Positions 46,353 through 55,170 of a DNA stretch of 64,000 nucleotides are shown piece after piece. The DNA lies in assembly GCF_029815055.1 (NCBI RefSeq), contig NZ_JAPPWA010000002.1:868001-932000 (forward strand), in the 5' to 3' direction. Both the position numbers and the translations under genes were made by a program. The notes under the pieces were generated by a model. That model saw only the letters and a program-made list of their open reading frames with translations. It made no database searches and was not told the DNA's origin. The DNA is from Ignatzschineria sp. RMDPL8A (GTDB lineage: Bacteria > Pseudomonadota > Gammaproteobacteria > Cardiobacteriales > Wohlfahrtiimonadaceae). Within the stretch, counting starts at the first letter, position 1; each line of letters begins with the position of its first letter.

Positions 46353-46766
46353 AAATTTCTCGATTATTTCTATACCCATCAGAGACACATATAGAGCGTT
46401 ATAAAGCTGGCACTTTAAGTCACTTTTGGGAACAAAATTAAAAACTTGATTCGGGTCAAGTCTAAAATTGCCTGGTATGACAAATATTGGCACCTTTTTG
46501 TGGCCAATATGGCATTTCCCCGATTTAATTAAGGTTGAATTTGGCTTTTCAGCATCTTTACAAAAATATTTTTTGATTGTTATCCTTTATAAAAACAGAT
46601 GTGTAACCATAAAAATCAATCATCTAAATTAACATCGCTTTACATTCTTAACAAAAAATAAGAGAATATCTTCCGTTGGCACGAAGCTTGCATCTAATAG
46701 AGGCAAGACATTCGTCAAACGCAGTTATTAAACTGTGATTCATTCCATAGAAAAAAGGTAGTAAAG
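46353..46766 (+). other. Intergenic region upstream of the first pilin gene
   Basis: 414 bases, AT-rich, no gene. It holds a six-base dyad ACTTGA-TTCGGG-TCAAGT (46444-46461) that fits an FNR/ANR box (TTGAT-N4-GTCAA) with one mismatch, an eight-base inverted repeat ATATTGGC/GCCAATAT (46484-46491 and 46503-46510), and the sigma-54 promoter at 46676-46692. A TATGAC with upstream TGG at 46474-46481 could be a sigma-70 -10 box. Confidence 0.6.
46676..46692 (+). promoter_or_regulatory. Sigma-54 (RpoN) promoter of the first pilin gene
   Basis: TTGGCACG-AAGC-TTGCA matches the consensus TGGCAC-N5-TTGC, with GG (46678-46679) and GC (46690-46691) separated by exactly ten bases. The start of transcription would be near 46703, about 64 bases before the pilin start. 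PilS/PilR with RpoN drives pilA in Pseudomonas and relatives; no pilS or pilR is in this window. Confidence 0.88.
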
Positions 46767-47318
46767 ATGAAAAATTTACAAAAAGGTTTTACATTAATCG
46801 AGTTAATGATCGTTGTTGCGATCATCGGTATTCTTGCAATGTTCGCACTTCCTGCGTACCAAGACTACACTAAACGTACTCACGTTGCAGAAGGTCTCTC
46901 TTTAGCAGCATCTGCAAAATCTGCAGTAACAGAGTATTATGCATCGAATGGTGTTTGGGTTAAAGCAGTTGATGGTGGTGAAGAAGATTTAAATAAAGTT
47001 GCAGGATTAGAGTCTGCCACATCTATTAAAGGAAATGCTGTAGATTCAGTGGCTATTGGTGGTACTGATACTGTAACTGGTGGGGAAGGTAACACGATTA
47101 CGATCACTTATAATGAAAAAGTAGGAAAGGTAGATGGAGGTAAAGATTCTGATAACAAACCTCTTACTGTTGGTGCAACTGTTATCTTAAAGGCAAAAGA
47201 TGCAGGTGGTTCTGTGATTTGGGCTTGTGACAAAGGTACTGCTGGTGGTACTGTAGATGCTAAATATCGCCCAGCGAACTGTCGTACAGCACCAGCTAAT
47301 TGGGCTGATAAGCCATAG
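46767..47318 (+). CDS. pilA: Type IV prepilin (first of three), probable major pilin
   Basis: 183 residues. Seven-residue leader ending in Gly, cut before Phe (KG/FTLIE), Glu at mature position 5, and the hydrophobic assembly helix. The C-terminal disulfide pair is C154 and C172 (WAC ... ANC). Head-domain marks: TEYYA, GNAV and a variable middle. The sigma-54 promoter, good ribosome site region and codons that look like those of a highly expressed gene make this the best candidate for the main pilus subunit. A terminator follows at 47370, so it is probably transcribed alone. Confidence 0.95.
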   Translation: MKNLQKGFTLIELMIVVAIIGILAMFALPAYQDYTKRTHVAEGLSLAASAKSAVTEYYASNGVWVKAVDGGEEDLNKVAGLESATSIKGNAVDSVAIGGTDTVTGGEGNTITITYNEKVGKVDGGKDSDNKPLTVGATVILKAKDAGGSVIWACDKGTAGGTVDAKYRPANCRTAPANWADKP

Positions 47319-47369
47319 GAAGTTTGTATTCTTATTAAAATAAAGAATATATTTGATTGTAGATAAATT

Positions 47370-47398
47370 AAAGAGCTCGAATTTCGGGCTCTTTTTTT
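47370..47398 (+). terminator. Intrinsic terminator after the first pilin
   Basis: AAAGAGCTCGA pairs with TTCGGGCTCTTT-type sequence (11 pairs including one T-G), then seven T; ends just 20 bases before the second pilin start. Confidence 0.88.
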
Positions 47399-47418
47399 GT
47401 AATGAGGAATTATCACTT

Positions 47419-47940
47419 ATGCAAAAAACTAAAACAAAAGGCTTTACCTTAATTGAGCTAATGATTGTAGTGGCGATCATCGGTATTTTAGCGATGTTTG
47501 CGCTCCCTGCGTACCAAGATTATGCACGCCGTGCGCATGTGTCGGAGGGGTTGACGCTGGCATCGACTGCGAAAATGGCGGTGGTTTATCATTATATTAC
47601 TAATGATGGTAAGTGGCTCATGAAGAGTGATTTATCCGCTGGGCAAACGTCCCTCAATGAAATCGTGGGGCTTGCAAAACCTACTGAGATTACAGGCGGC
47701 GCGGTGAATTCTGTGGAAATTTTAGAGGCGGAAAAAGCGCAAGGCATCTCTGGTAACAAAGTAGTGGTACGCTTTAATCAAAAAGTGACGAAAACGCCCA
47801 ATGCATTTGTCACGATGCAAGCGTGGGATAATGGAACGACGATGCAGTGGTCGTGCGGGAGTGAGGATCAAGATGCGATTCCTAATAAATATCTTCCGGT
47901 CGTATGTCGTGATTTAACTAATCCTGCTACGCGCTCTTAG
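47419..47940 (+). CDS. Type IV prepilin (second of three)
   Basis: 173 residues from the ATG at 47419, which has GAGGAA upstream. Eight-residue leader (MQKTKTKG) cut before FTLIE; assembly helix identical in type to the first pilin. It differs early in the head ([22 protein letters not shown]) and has the disulfide pair in WSC ... VVC. It lies between terminators or AT-rich gaps, so expression may depend on read-through or a weak own promoter. It may be a minor or alternative subunit. Confidence 0.92.
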   Translation: MQKTKTKGFTLIELMIVVAIIGILAMFALPAYQDYARRAHVSEGLTLASTAKMAVVYHYITNDGKWLMKSDLSAGQTSLNEIVGLAKPTEITGGAVNSVEILEAEKAQGISGNKVVVRFNQKVTKTPNAFVTMQAWDNGTTMQWSCGSEDQDAIPNKYLPVVCRDLTNPATRS

Positions 47941-48191
47941 ATAATAATTATATAATAAGATTATTAGTTTATTGGTTTGTTAGATTGTTTTGATTGTTAT
48001 TAATAATATTATCGTGAAGCATCGTTAATTATTAACGTTTCTTTATCTGTAAGTTATTGAAAATATTAATGGTGGTTTGCGAACTCAGCTAGGTGAATGA
48101 TTGATTCTTGGCATGATTTTCTCTTTAATAGTTAATGTCGATTCTATATTTATTGTCGATAAAAATTATAACTAGTTAATTGGAGTAATTT

Positions 48192-48749
48192 ATGAGAAGT
48201 AATCTACAAAAAGGGTTTACCTTAATTGAGTTAATGATCGTTGTGGCGATTATTGGTATTTTGGCAATGTTCGCACTGCCTGCGTACCAAGATTATACAA
48301 AACGGACGCACGTTGCCGAAGGGATTCAATTAGCCGCATCTGCTAAATCAGCGGTCACGGAATATTTTGCTTCCAATGGTAAGTGGCCAGCTAAGAAACA
48401 AGGAGACACTACTACGAATAAACAGGCTGGAATTGCTGAGCCTAGTGATATCACAGGGAATGCGGTTAAAAGCATTACCGTGTTAGATGCTCCAACTGAT
48501 TCAGCCGGTCAAGTAGGAACGATTACAACACCTATCCAAGGTAATGATATTGAGATCAAATACAATACTAAGGTTGAGGATAATGCAATTGTAGTGCTTA
48601 GAGCATGGGATACCGGCGGTGCAGTACGCTGGTCATGTGATGGTAAAGAAACTGAGACAACTAGCGGTAGTACAACGACTAAGCAGAAATTGCAGACTAA
48701 ACATCTTCCTTCAAGTTGCCGTGATTTAACAGCACCTACTGCAAGCTAA
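48192..48749 (+). CDS. Type IV prepilin (third of three)
   Basis: 185 residues; leader MRSNLQKG cut before FTLIE, Glu5 present. The head opens like the first pilin ([20 protein letters not shown]) and then diverges, with a Thr/Ser-rich insertion (residues ~160-172) inside the disulfide loop between WSC and SSC. The 251-base AT-rich gap before it has no clear promoter; TTGGCATG at 48108 lacks a matching -12 element. GGAGTAA precedes the start. Its GKWPAKKQ segment is the closest of the three to the GEWPADNQ of the fusion protein at 7188-9356. Confidence 0.93.
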   Translation: MRSNLQKGFTLIELMIVVAIIGILAMFALPAYQDYTKRTHVAEGIQLAASAKSAVTEYFASNGKWPAKKQGDTTTNKQAGIAEPSDITGNAVKSITVLDAPTDSAGQVGTITTPIQGNDIEIKYNTKVEDNAIVVLRAWDTGGAVRWSCDGKETETTSGSTTTKQKLQTKHLPSSCRDLTAPTAS

Positions 48750-48787
48750 GCACGAACGACTCTTTTTCTATGGAATGAATTATAAAG

Positions 48788-48809
48788 CTCACCTTAGGGT
48801 GAGTTTTTT
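48788..48809 (+). terminator. Intrinsic terminator after the third pilin
   Basis: CTCACC, loop TTAG, GGTGAG, followed by six T. Confidence 0.88.
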
Positions 48810-49120
48810 ATTGTCCACAGTTTTTAGCTTTCCTAGAGTCTCCCACTTTTTACCGCATCGAAGCTTCCTCTTTTTTGTCAGTTTACACTTCTTGAAATTA
48901 GCCAGTAAAATTAACGACTAAGATCAATAAATAGTGATATAAATCTTGCCTGTTTACAGATCTATAGATTCGTTCACCACTTTTTCCCCGCGATTTTCCA
49001 CTTTTATCCCTTATTTAAATTATGCCAAACTCTCGATATTGACGATTGTAGAGGCGATTTTTGGCGGATGGGTTTTATGTCGGGGAGATGAAAGGGAAGA
49101 AAGTGGTTTTTTATTAAACG

Positions 49121-49150
49121 CCTTGGTGGTAAAAAATGGTAAAAAGTGGT
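49121..49150 (+). repeat. Three tandem TGGT boxes with ten-base period (MraZ-box-like)
   Basis: Ten-base units ending in TGGT at 49130, 49140 and 49150 (CCTTGGTGGT, AAAAAATGGT, AAAAAGTGGT), followed by TATATA. MraZ binds three or more short G-rich direct repeats spaced by one helical turn in front of dcw clusters; these have that spacing and place. Confidence 0.6.
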
Positions 49151-49208
49151 ATATATAGTTACTCAATCATATTGATAACTGTTTTCCTCCCTAATTGAAG
49201 GCTTGCCC

Positions 49209-50150
49209 GTGAGTAATGATTCCTTTAAACATAAAAGTGTCTTAGCTGACGAAAGTTTAGCGGGGCTTGATATCAAACCAGATGGCATCTATGTCGATGC
49301 AACATTTGGTCGAGGAGGGCACTCACGTCTGATTTTAAATGAGTTAAAGGGGGCGGGGCGACTCATTTCGATTGACCGAGATGAAGCGGCGGAAGCCCAT
49401 GCCAAACTCCATTTTGCTGATGATGACAATTTTACCTTTTGTCGGGGCAATATGAGTGGCATTGAAGCGCATTTAAAATCGATTGGCATTGAAAAAGTCG
49501 ACGGCGTACTGATGGATATCGGGGTGTCGTCGCCACAGCTTGATGATGCGAGCCGTGGATTTAGCTTTATGCGAAATGGGCCGCTCGATATGCGGATGAA
49601 TCAGGCGGAAGGAATGACCGCCGTCGAGTGGGTGATGACAACGCCGCTTGAGACGATGATTCAAGTATTTCGCGATTATGGGGAAGAACGGTTAGCCGCA
49701 AGGATTGCACGTGAAATTGTCAAGGAGCGAGAAGAGCGAGAGATTTCCACCACATTTGATCTGGTTGAAATCATCACCCGAGTGAATCCGCTAAGGCAAG
49801 GGCGTAAGCAGAAACATCCCGCAACGCGCGTCTTTCAAGCGATTCGGATTGCGATAAATAGTGAGCTCGATGAGCTTCGTTTAGCGTTATCAGGGGCGGT
49901 GAATTCCTTAGCCGTTGGTGGGCGTTTAGTGGTGATCTCGTTTCACTCGTTAGAAGACCGAATTGTGAAGAATTTTATGCGCGATCGCTCGGAGGTGAAG
50001 GATCTATTTCCCGACCTTCCTATCTTAATTACCGATTCGAATCCGGATCTGAAATTAATTGGCAGAGCGATTAAAGCGAGTGATGAAGAGTGCGAGCGGA
50101 ATATCCGTGCGCGAAGTGCAGTTTTGAGAATAGCAGAGAAAATAAAATGA
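49209..50150 (+). CDS. rsmH: 16S rRNA cytosine-1402 N4-methyltransferase RsmH
   Basis: 313 residues from the GTG at 49209, which has GAAGG eight bases upstream; a TTG two codons earlier is the alternative. SAM-binding DATFGRGGHS, the family DGVLMDIGVSSPQLDDASRGFSF (residues ~95-117) and QAIRIAINSELDEL. Methylates C1402 of 16S rRNA. First gene of the dcw run; overlaps ftsL by four bases. Confidence 0.95.
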   Translation: MSNDSFKHKSVLADESLAGLDIKPDGIYVDATFGRGGHSRLILNELKGAGRLISIDRDEAAEAHAKLHFADDDNFTFCRGNMSGIEAHLKSIGIEKVDGVLMDIGVSSPQLDDASRGFSFMRNGPLDMRMNQAEGMTAVEWVMTTPLETMIQVFRDYGEERLAARIAREIVKEREEREISTTFDLVEIITRVNPLRQGRKQKHPATRVFQAIRIAINSELDELRLALSGAVNSLAVGGRLVVISFHSLEDRIVKNFMRDRSEVKDLFPDLPILITDSNPDLKLIGRAIKASDEECERNIRARSAVLRIAEKIK

Positions 50151-50479
50151 TTACGGCAAGATTTACAATGATACTTGGGGTTATGGTGATGGCTCTTGGC
50201 ATGTACAGTGTTGCGAATACGCAGCAGTCTCAGGAGCTTGTGCGCGAGATTGAGAGCGTCGCAAAAGAGAATCATCGATTAACGGAAGATTATAAAAAGC
50301 TCAAACTTGAAGAGAGCACGCTCATTACCGAGGCGCTTTTAGATGAGAGCAGTCGCGAACAGCTTGGCATGGTCGTTCCGGAGTCAAGCGCGATTGTATA
50401 TGTGATCGAAGCACCGGCGATGGGCAATGTTGCAGCGCGTAACGCTCAAGAGGCAGAGCAATATTCGATGAGAAATTAA
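50147..50479 (+). CDS. ftsL: Cell division protein FtsL
   Basis: 110 residues starting inside the rsmH stop (ATGA). A short N-terminus, one membrane helix (about 5-22) and a periplasmic coiled coil (about 25-60) that would pair with FtsB; the end is Ala/Gln/Glu-rich. FtsL varies a lot in sequence, so position between rsmH and ftsI carries much of the weight. Confidence 0.88.
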   Translation: MITARFTMILGVMVMALGMYSVANTQQSQELVREIESVAKENHRLTEDYKKLKLEESTLITEALLDESSREQLGMVVPESSAIVYVIEAPAMGNVAARNAQEAEQYSMRN

Positions 50480-50483
50480 TGGT

Positions 50484-52256
50484 ATGAAGGCAGCTTCAAA
50501 GCGAACAGGAACCCCTAAAAAAAAGGGTGATAAACCGGCGCTACTTCAACGTATTGGGCAATTTAATTTACCCAACTGGCGCAGACAACTGGTGTTGTTT
50601 GCGCTTTTTGTTGTGGCGGGAATTTTATTAACCGGCTCTTTTTATCGTCAAGTGACGCAAGCGGATAAGCTGATCGCTGAGGGCAATAAACGCTACCGTA
50701 AAATTGAGAATACTAACGCGGTGCGCGGTTCCATTTATGATCGCAATGGTAACAGTATCGCGGTATCGGTCGATGTGGAATCGATCGCAATTAACCCTAA
50801 ACAGCTCATTCATAATCCCTATAAGATTGCGCTGCTTGCGCATGTTTTAGAGCGTGATCCCAATGAGTTTTATCAGGCGGTGCAAAAACGTCAAAACACT
50901 CACTTTCTTTGGATTGCGCGCCACATCTCTCCAAAAATGGCCCATCTCGTCCGTCAAATTGAGGGCGATGGTATTTCGCTAATTAAAGAGTATAAACGCT
51001 ATTATCCCGATGCGGAGATCACCTCGCACCTGCTTGGATTTACCAATATTGATGATGAGGGAATCGAAGGGGTGGAGCTCTCGTATGATGAGTGGTTAAG
51101 TGGAACGAATGGGAAATATCGCCTGACGCGCGATGGTCGCGGGCGACTGTTAGATCGTGAGGTATTAACGGCGGAAGAGCCTGGGCGCGATCTCACCTTA
51201 ACGATCGATCGTCAAATTCAGATTGTTGCTTATCGAGCACTTAAAGCGGCAGTGATTAAACATAAAGCCAAAGGCGGAACGGTGGTGGTCGCCAATGCTA
51301 AAACCGGTGAAATTCTCGCAATGGTGAATCAGCCAGCGGGAAATCCGAATCGTGCCAAAGATCGCGCTACGCCCGGGTTACTGCGAAATCGTGCGATTAC
51401 CGATGTCTTTGAACCGGGGTCAACCATGAAGCCATTTGTGGTGGCAACGGGATTAGAAACGGGAAAATGGCGCCCTGATACCACCATTAAAATTGGCAGT
51501 TATTTCCGCGTTGGCCGGCATGTAGTACGCGATGTTGGGTATGCCAAAGAGCTTGATGTGGCCAGCGTTTTGATTAAATCGAGTAACATTGGCGTGGCGA
51601 AAATTGCGCTCTCGATGGATCCTGATATTTTATGGCGTAAATATAAAATGCTCGGCATTGCGGAAAAGAGCCATCTTGGCCTTGTTGGAGAGGTGCCGGG
51701 AACGGTGACCGATCTTTCGGCATGGAAGCGCAATGAATTTGAATATGCGACAAAATCGTTTGGATACGGTTTGAGCGTCAACACGCTGAAACTTGCGCAG
51801 ATGTATACGGTTTTTGCCAATAAAGGCGTTTATAAACCGCTTCGCATCGTGCGCAGTAATTATCAATTGCCGGAAACTCGGGTTTTCTCGCCAGAGAGTG
51901 CGGAGACGGTGCTCTATCTGCTTGAAGATGTACTTAATAAAAGTAAGGGCGGCAGCGGTTGGCGTGGGCAGGTGGATAAATTCCGCGTCGCTGGAAAGTC
52001 CGGAACGGTACGAAAATTGGAAAATGGGCGCTATAGTGATAATAAGCATCGCAGCTTTTTTGTCGGCATTGCGCCGGTGACGGACCCTGAGTTTATTATC
52101 GCTGTGATGATTGATGAGCCTACTGAAGGCGGGTATTATGGAGGGCTTGTGGCCGCTCCGATATTCTCTGAAGTGATGGGAAATACGTTACGAATTATGG
52201 GGATAAGGCCTGATGGAATGATGAGGATGCCGAAACTGCAACTCATCTCACAATAA
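50484..52256 (+). CDS. ftsI: Penicillin-binding protein 3 / FtsI (septal transpeptidase)
   Basis: 590 residues. Class B PBP of the divisome. Membrane helix (about 36-56), pedestal NAVRGSIYDRNGNSIA, and transpeptidase motifs FEPGSTMKPF (SxxK), KSSNIG (SxN) and GKSGTVRK (KSG). Four bases after ftsL. No truncation. Confidence 0.97.
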   Translation: MKAASKRTGTPKKKGDKPALLQRIGQFNLPNWRRQLVLFALFVVAGILLTGSFYRQVTQADKLIAEGNKRYRKIENTNAVRGSIYDRNGNSIAVSVDVESIAINPKQLIHNPYKIALLAHVLERDPNEFYQAVQKRQNTHFLWIARHISPKMAHLVRQIEGDGISLIKEYKRYYPDAEITSHLLGFTNIDDEGIEGVELSYDEWLSGTNGKYRLTRDGRGRLLDREVLTAEEPGRDLTLTIDRQIQIVAYRALKAAVIKHKAKGGTVVVANAKTGEILAMVNQPAGNPNRAKDRATPGLLRNRAITDVFEPGSTMKPFVVATGLETGKWRPDTTIKIGSYFRVGRHVVRDVGYAKELDVASVLIKSSNIGVAKIALSMDPDILWRKYKMLGIAEKSHLGLVGEVPGTVTDLSAWKRNEFEYATKSFGYGLSVNTLKLAQMYTVFANKGVYKPLRIVRSNYQLPETRVFSPESAETVLYLLEDVLNKSKGGSGWRGQVDKFRVAGKSGTVRKLENGRYSDNKHRSFFVGIAPVTDPEFIIAVMIDEPTEGGYYGGLVAAPIFSEVMGNTLRIMGIRPDGMMRMPKLQLISQ

Positions 52257-52272
52257 CAACAAAAGGATCTTT

Positions 52273-53796
52273 ATGCGACTTGCCGAATTATTAAAACCGT
52301 TTGTGGATAATGCTGTTTTAAAGGCTGATTGGGGGGCGCTCGAAATTGGCGGGCTCTCGTCTGATAGCCGTTACGCAAAAGCGGGCGATCTCTTTTTTGC
52401 ACTGCGGGGCGAGCATTCTCATGGACTAGCCTTTCTTGATGCGCTACGCGAGAAAGAGGTGAGCGCAATTGTTTATGAAGCGGCAGAAGGGTATGAGATT
52501 CCAAGCGATCTTCCTGCCATTGAGATTGAAAATCTAACCGCGCTTCTTCCTAAAATTGGCTACGCCTTTTATCAAAACGCCATTGAAAGTTTAACGCTGA
52601 TGGGGGTGACGGGAACGGAAGGGAAAACCTCGGTGACCCAATTTGTCGCGCAAGCCTTTGAGCATTTAGGGCAATCCTGTGCGCTCATTGGCACCAACGG
52701 GATTGGATTTTTAGGTGAGCTCAAAGAAAATACTCATACAACCCCGGATCTTCTTGCTCTCTACCGCTCCCTTAGTGAGATTAACCAAGCCTTTGATGTC
52801 AAGTATAAGGGTGAAGAAGGAGCATGCAAAAGGCCTTGCACGCTGGAAGTCACCTCCCATGCACTTGCGCAAAAACGTGTGGAAAATTTACGTTTTTTAG
52901 TCACCGCACAGACCAATTTAACTCGCGATCATCTCGATTATCACGGCACGATTGAAGCTTATGCGGCGGAAAAAGCGAAGCTCTTTTATGAGTATGAGTC
53001 GGTTTCGTCGGTGTTAAACATCGATGACGGGTTAGGAAAATCGCTCTATCACGGGCTGCAAGAACGGATTCCAAGTCGGATTTTATATCCCTACGGGCAA
53101 GGCAAGTGCGATCACCCTAATTTTTTACAGATTCAAGCTCTCACGCTGACTCATAGCGGCCTTGCGTTTACGCTGCAATTTCAAGGCAAGCAGTATGCGC
53201 TTGAAAGCCCGCTCTATGGCAGTTTTAATGCCTATAATCTCACCGCGATGGTGGGGATTTTATTAAGTTATGGCATTGAGATGGAGGCGATTGTCGGAAT
53301 TTTACCGAGGATTACCCACGTCAAAGGGCGCATGGAGCGAGTTGAGCTTAAAAATGGTGCGGTGGCACTGGTGGATTATGCCCATAAACCCAATGCATTA
53401 TTGCAGGCGTTAAAATCCTTGCGGGAACACCTTTCGGAGGGGCAATTGACCGTGGTCTTTGGTTGCGGTGGCGATCGCGATCGTGGGAAACGCCCCCTTA
53501 TGGCCGAAATTGCTGAAGCGCACGCGGATCGTGTCGTGATCACGAGCGACAATCCCCGTAGTGAAGATCCGCAGGCGATTATCGATGAGATTAAAACCGG
53601 GCTAAAAACGCCTGAAAGCAGTTCTATTTTAGAAGAGATTAGCCGTCAAAAAGCGATCGCGATGGCGTTATCAGAGACTCAAAAAGGCGACATTGTCCTC
53701 GTTGCGGGGAAAGGGCATGAGGATTACCAAATTTTAGCCGATCGCGTCATCCACTTTTCAGACATCGAAGAGATCGAACGTTTTAATAGAGAATGA
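52273..53796 (+). CDS. murE: UDP-MurNAc-L-Ala-D-Glu:meso-DAP ligase MurE
   Basis: 507 residues. Adds the third stem residue. ATP loop GTEGKTSVTQF, the carbamylated-lysine region after DYHGTIEAYAAEKAKLF, and DNPRSED (the DNPR motif of meso-DAP enzymes), so the wall is of the DAP type. Before the conserved TLEVTSHAL there are about 14 extra residues (KYKGEEGACKRPC) compared with typical MurE. Overlaps murF by four bases. Confidence 0.95.
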   Translation: MRLAELLKPFVDNAVLKADWGALEIGGLSSDSRYAKAGDLFFALRGEHSHGLAFLDALREKEVSAIVYEAAEGYEIPSDLPAIEIENLTALLPKIGYAFYQNAIESLTLMGVTGTEGKTSVTQFVAQAFEHLGQSCALIGTNGIGFLGELKENTHTTPDLLALYRSLSEINQAFDVKYKGEEGACKRPCTLEVTSHALAQKRVENLRFLVTAQTNLTRDHLDYHGTIEAYAAEKAKLFYEYESVSSVLNIDDGLGKSLYHGLQERIPSRILYPYGQGKCDHPNFLQIQALTLTHSGLAFTLQFQGKQYALESPLYGSFNAYNLTAMVGILLSYGIEMEAIVGILPRITHVKGRMERVELKNGAVALVDYAHKPNALLQALKSLREHLSEGQLTVVFGCGGDRDRGKRPLMAEIAEAHADRVVITSDNPRSEDPQAIIDEIKTGLKTPESSSILEEISRQKAIAMALSETQKGDIVLVAGKGHEDYQILADRVIHFSDIEEIERFNRE

Positions 53797-55139
53797 TTAT
53801 TATGAAACTATCAGAAGCAAGTCACATTATTCATGGCACTTTGCATGGCGAAGATGCTCACTTTTTTGGTGCAAGCTCTGACACGAGGCTTCTCGCACCG
53901 GGTGAACTCTTTTTTGCGTGGAAAGGCGATAATTTCGATGCACACCAGTTTTTAGAAAGTGCGGCGGCAAAAGGCGCAATTGCGGCGGTTGTTGAGCGAT
54001 TTATTCCATCGGCAGAGCTCGCGCAAATTGTGGTGGACGATAGCCAAAAAGCCCTCGCCGTTTTAGCCAAAGCGTGGAAAAAAGAGTGGCAAGGTACCAC
54101 CATTGCGCTTACCGGATCAAATGGTAAAACAACGCTCAAAGAGATGATCCGCTCCATTTTAAGTCTGCGCCATTCGGTGTTAGCGACTGAAGGCAATTTT
54201 AACAATCATGTGGGCTGTCCATTAACGCTCTTAAAACTGAGTGAAAAACATGACATTGCCGTGATCGAAATGGGCGCAAATCACGCCGGTGAAATTGCTT
54301 ATTTAACCGACTTGGTTGGGCCTGATATCGCCATTATCAATAACGCAGGCCCTTGTCATTTAGAAGGGTTTGGCTCCATTGAAGGCGTTGCGAATGCGAA
54401 AGCGGAGATCTATCAAGGGTTAACCGATAATGGCGTTGCCGTTATTAATAGCGATGATACCTATGCACCGTTGTGGAAAGAGAAAGCCGCGGGGCACAAG
54501 CAGATCACGTTTGGCGTCTATGAAAAAGCGCAAGCGGATTTAACTTACGAGATTATCGAAGGAATGACCTTTGTGCTTCGCTATCAAGACAAATCCGTTG
54601 AAGTTTCGCTTAATCTCCTTGGCGCGCACAATATTCGTAACAGTGCGGCAGCGGCAGCGGCGGCGCTTATGGCGGGGGCAACCTTTGAGGATATTAAACA
54701 AGGGCTCGAGGCATTAATGCCGGTGAAAGGGCGCTTGGAACCCATTGCCTATCGCGATCACATCACCTTAATTAATGATGCCTATAATGCCAATCCCAAT
54801 TCGCTGAAAGCGGGGATTAATGCCCTTAAATCCCCCGATCGTTGGGTGGTGTTAGGGGATATGCGTGAGCTTGGCAGTGATGAGATTAAGCTCCATAAAG
54901 AGTGCGGTGTTTACGCGAAAGACGCGGGCGTAACCAGACTTTTCACCTTGGGCGATCTTTCCAAACATATGACGCTTGCCTTTGGTGAGGGTGCGGCGCA
55001 TTATAACTCGCACGATTCGCTCTTTAATGCGCTACAAGCGGCGCTCAATGATTATTCAGGGGAGGCGCTTGAAGTGCTATTTAAAGGTTCAAATAGTATG
55101 AATATGCCTCTTGTTATTAATGCGCTGTTAAAGCGTTAA
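53793..55139 (+). CDS. murF: UDP-MurNAc-tripeptide:D-Ala-D-Ala ligase MurF
   Basis: 448 residues. ATP loop [28 protein letters not shown] and [16 protein letters not shown] identify MurF. Completes the UDP-MurNAc-pentapeptide. Two starts are possible, the ATG at 53793 in the murE stop and an ATG three codons later; the choice does not alter the domain. Confidence 0.96.
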   Translation: MIIMKLSEASHIIHGTLHGEDAHFFGASSDTRLLAPGELFFAWKGDNFDAHQFLESAAAKGAIAAVVERFIPSAELAQIVVDDSQKALAVLAKAWKKEWQGTTIALTGSNGKTTLKEMIRSILSLRHSVLATEGNFNNHVGCPLTLLKLSEKHDIAVIEMGANHAGEIAYLTDLVGPDIAIINNAGPCHLEGFGSIEGVANAKAEIYQGLTDNGVAVINSDDTYAPLWKEKAAGHKQITFGVYEKAQADLTYEIIEGMTFVLRYQDKSVEVSLNLLGAHNIRNSAAAAAAALMAGATFEDIKQGLEALMPVKGRLEPIAYRDHITLINDAYNANPNSLKAGINALKSPDRWVVLGDMRELGSDEIKLHKECGVYAKDAGVTRLFTLGDLSKHMTLAFGEGAAHYNSHDSLFNALQAALNDYSGEALEVLFKGSNSMNMPLVINALLKR

Positions 55140-55170
55140 TCGTCTCTATTTAGTTGGTTTAAGGATTCCC

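Larger units (their letters stand above)
48750..49208 (+). other. Intergenic region before the dcw cluster, no mraZ
   Basis: 459 bases. After the pilin terminator come several copies of AAAAGTGG-like boxes: on the minus strand near 48839-48849, 48979-48987 and 48998-49006, and on the plus strand at 49099-49107 and 49121-49150. A 70-codon frame (48946-49158) has no recognisable product and no ribosome site. I see no mraZ or remnant of it. Confidence 0.6.

Noticed and set aside
46407-46500. Two further TGGCAC motifs upstream of the first pilin as sigma-54 promoters
   Set aside because: Neither has GC at the required ten-base spacing; only the one at 46676 fits.
48108-48124. TTGGCATG as a second sigma-54 promoter before the third pilin
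   Set aside because: Ten bases after GG the sequence is TC instead of GC, and there is no TTGC element, so the -12 part is missing.
48946-49158. A 70-codon frame before rsmH, checked as a possible mraZ or remnant
   Set aside because: No MraZ motif in this or other frames, no ribosome site, and it runs through the AAAAGTGG/TGGT repeat boxes.
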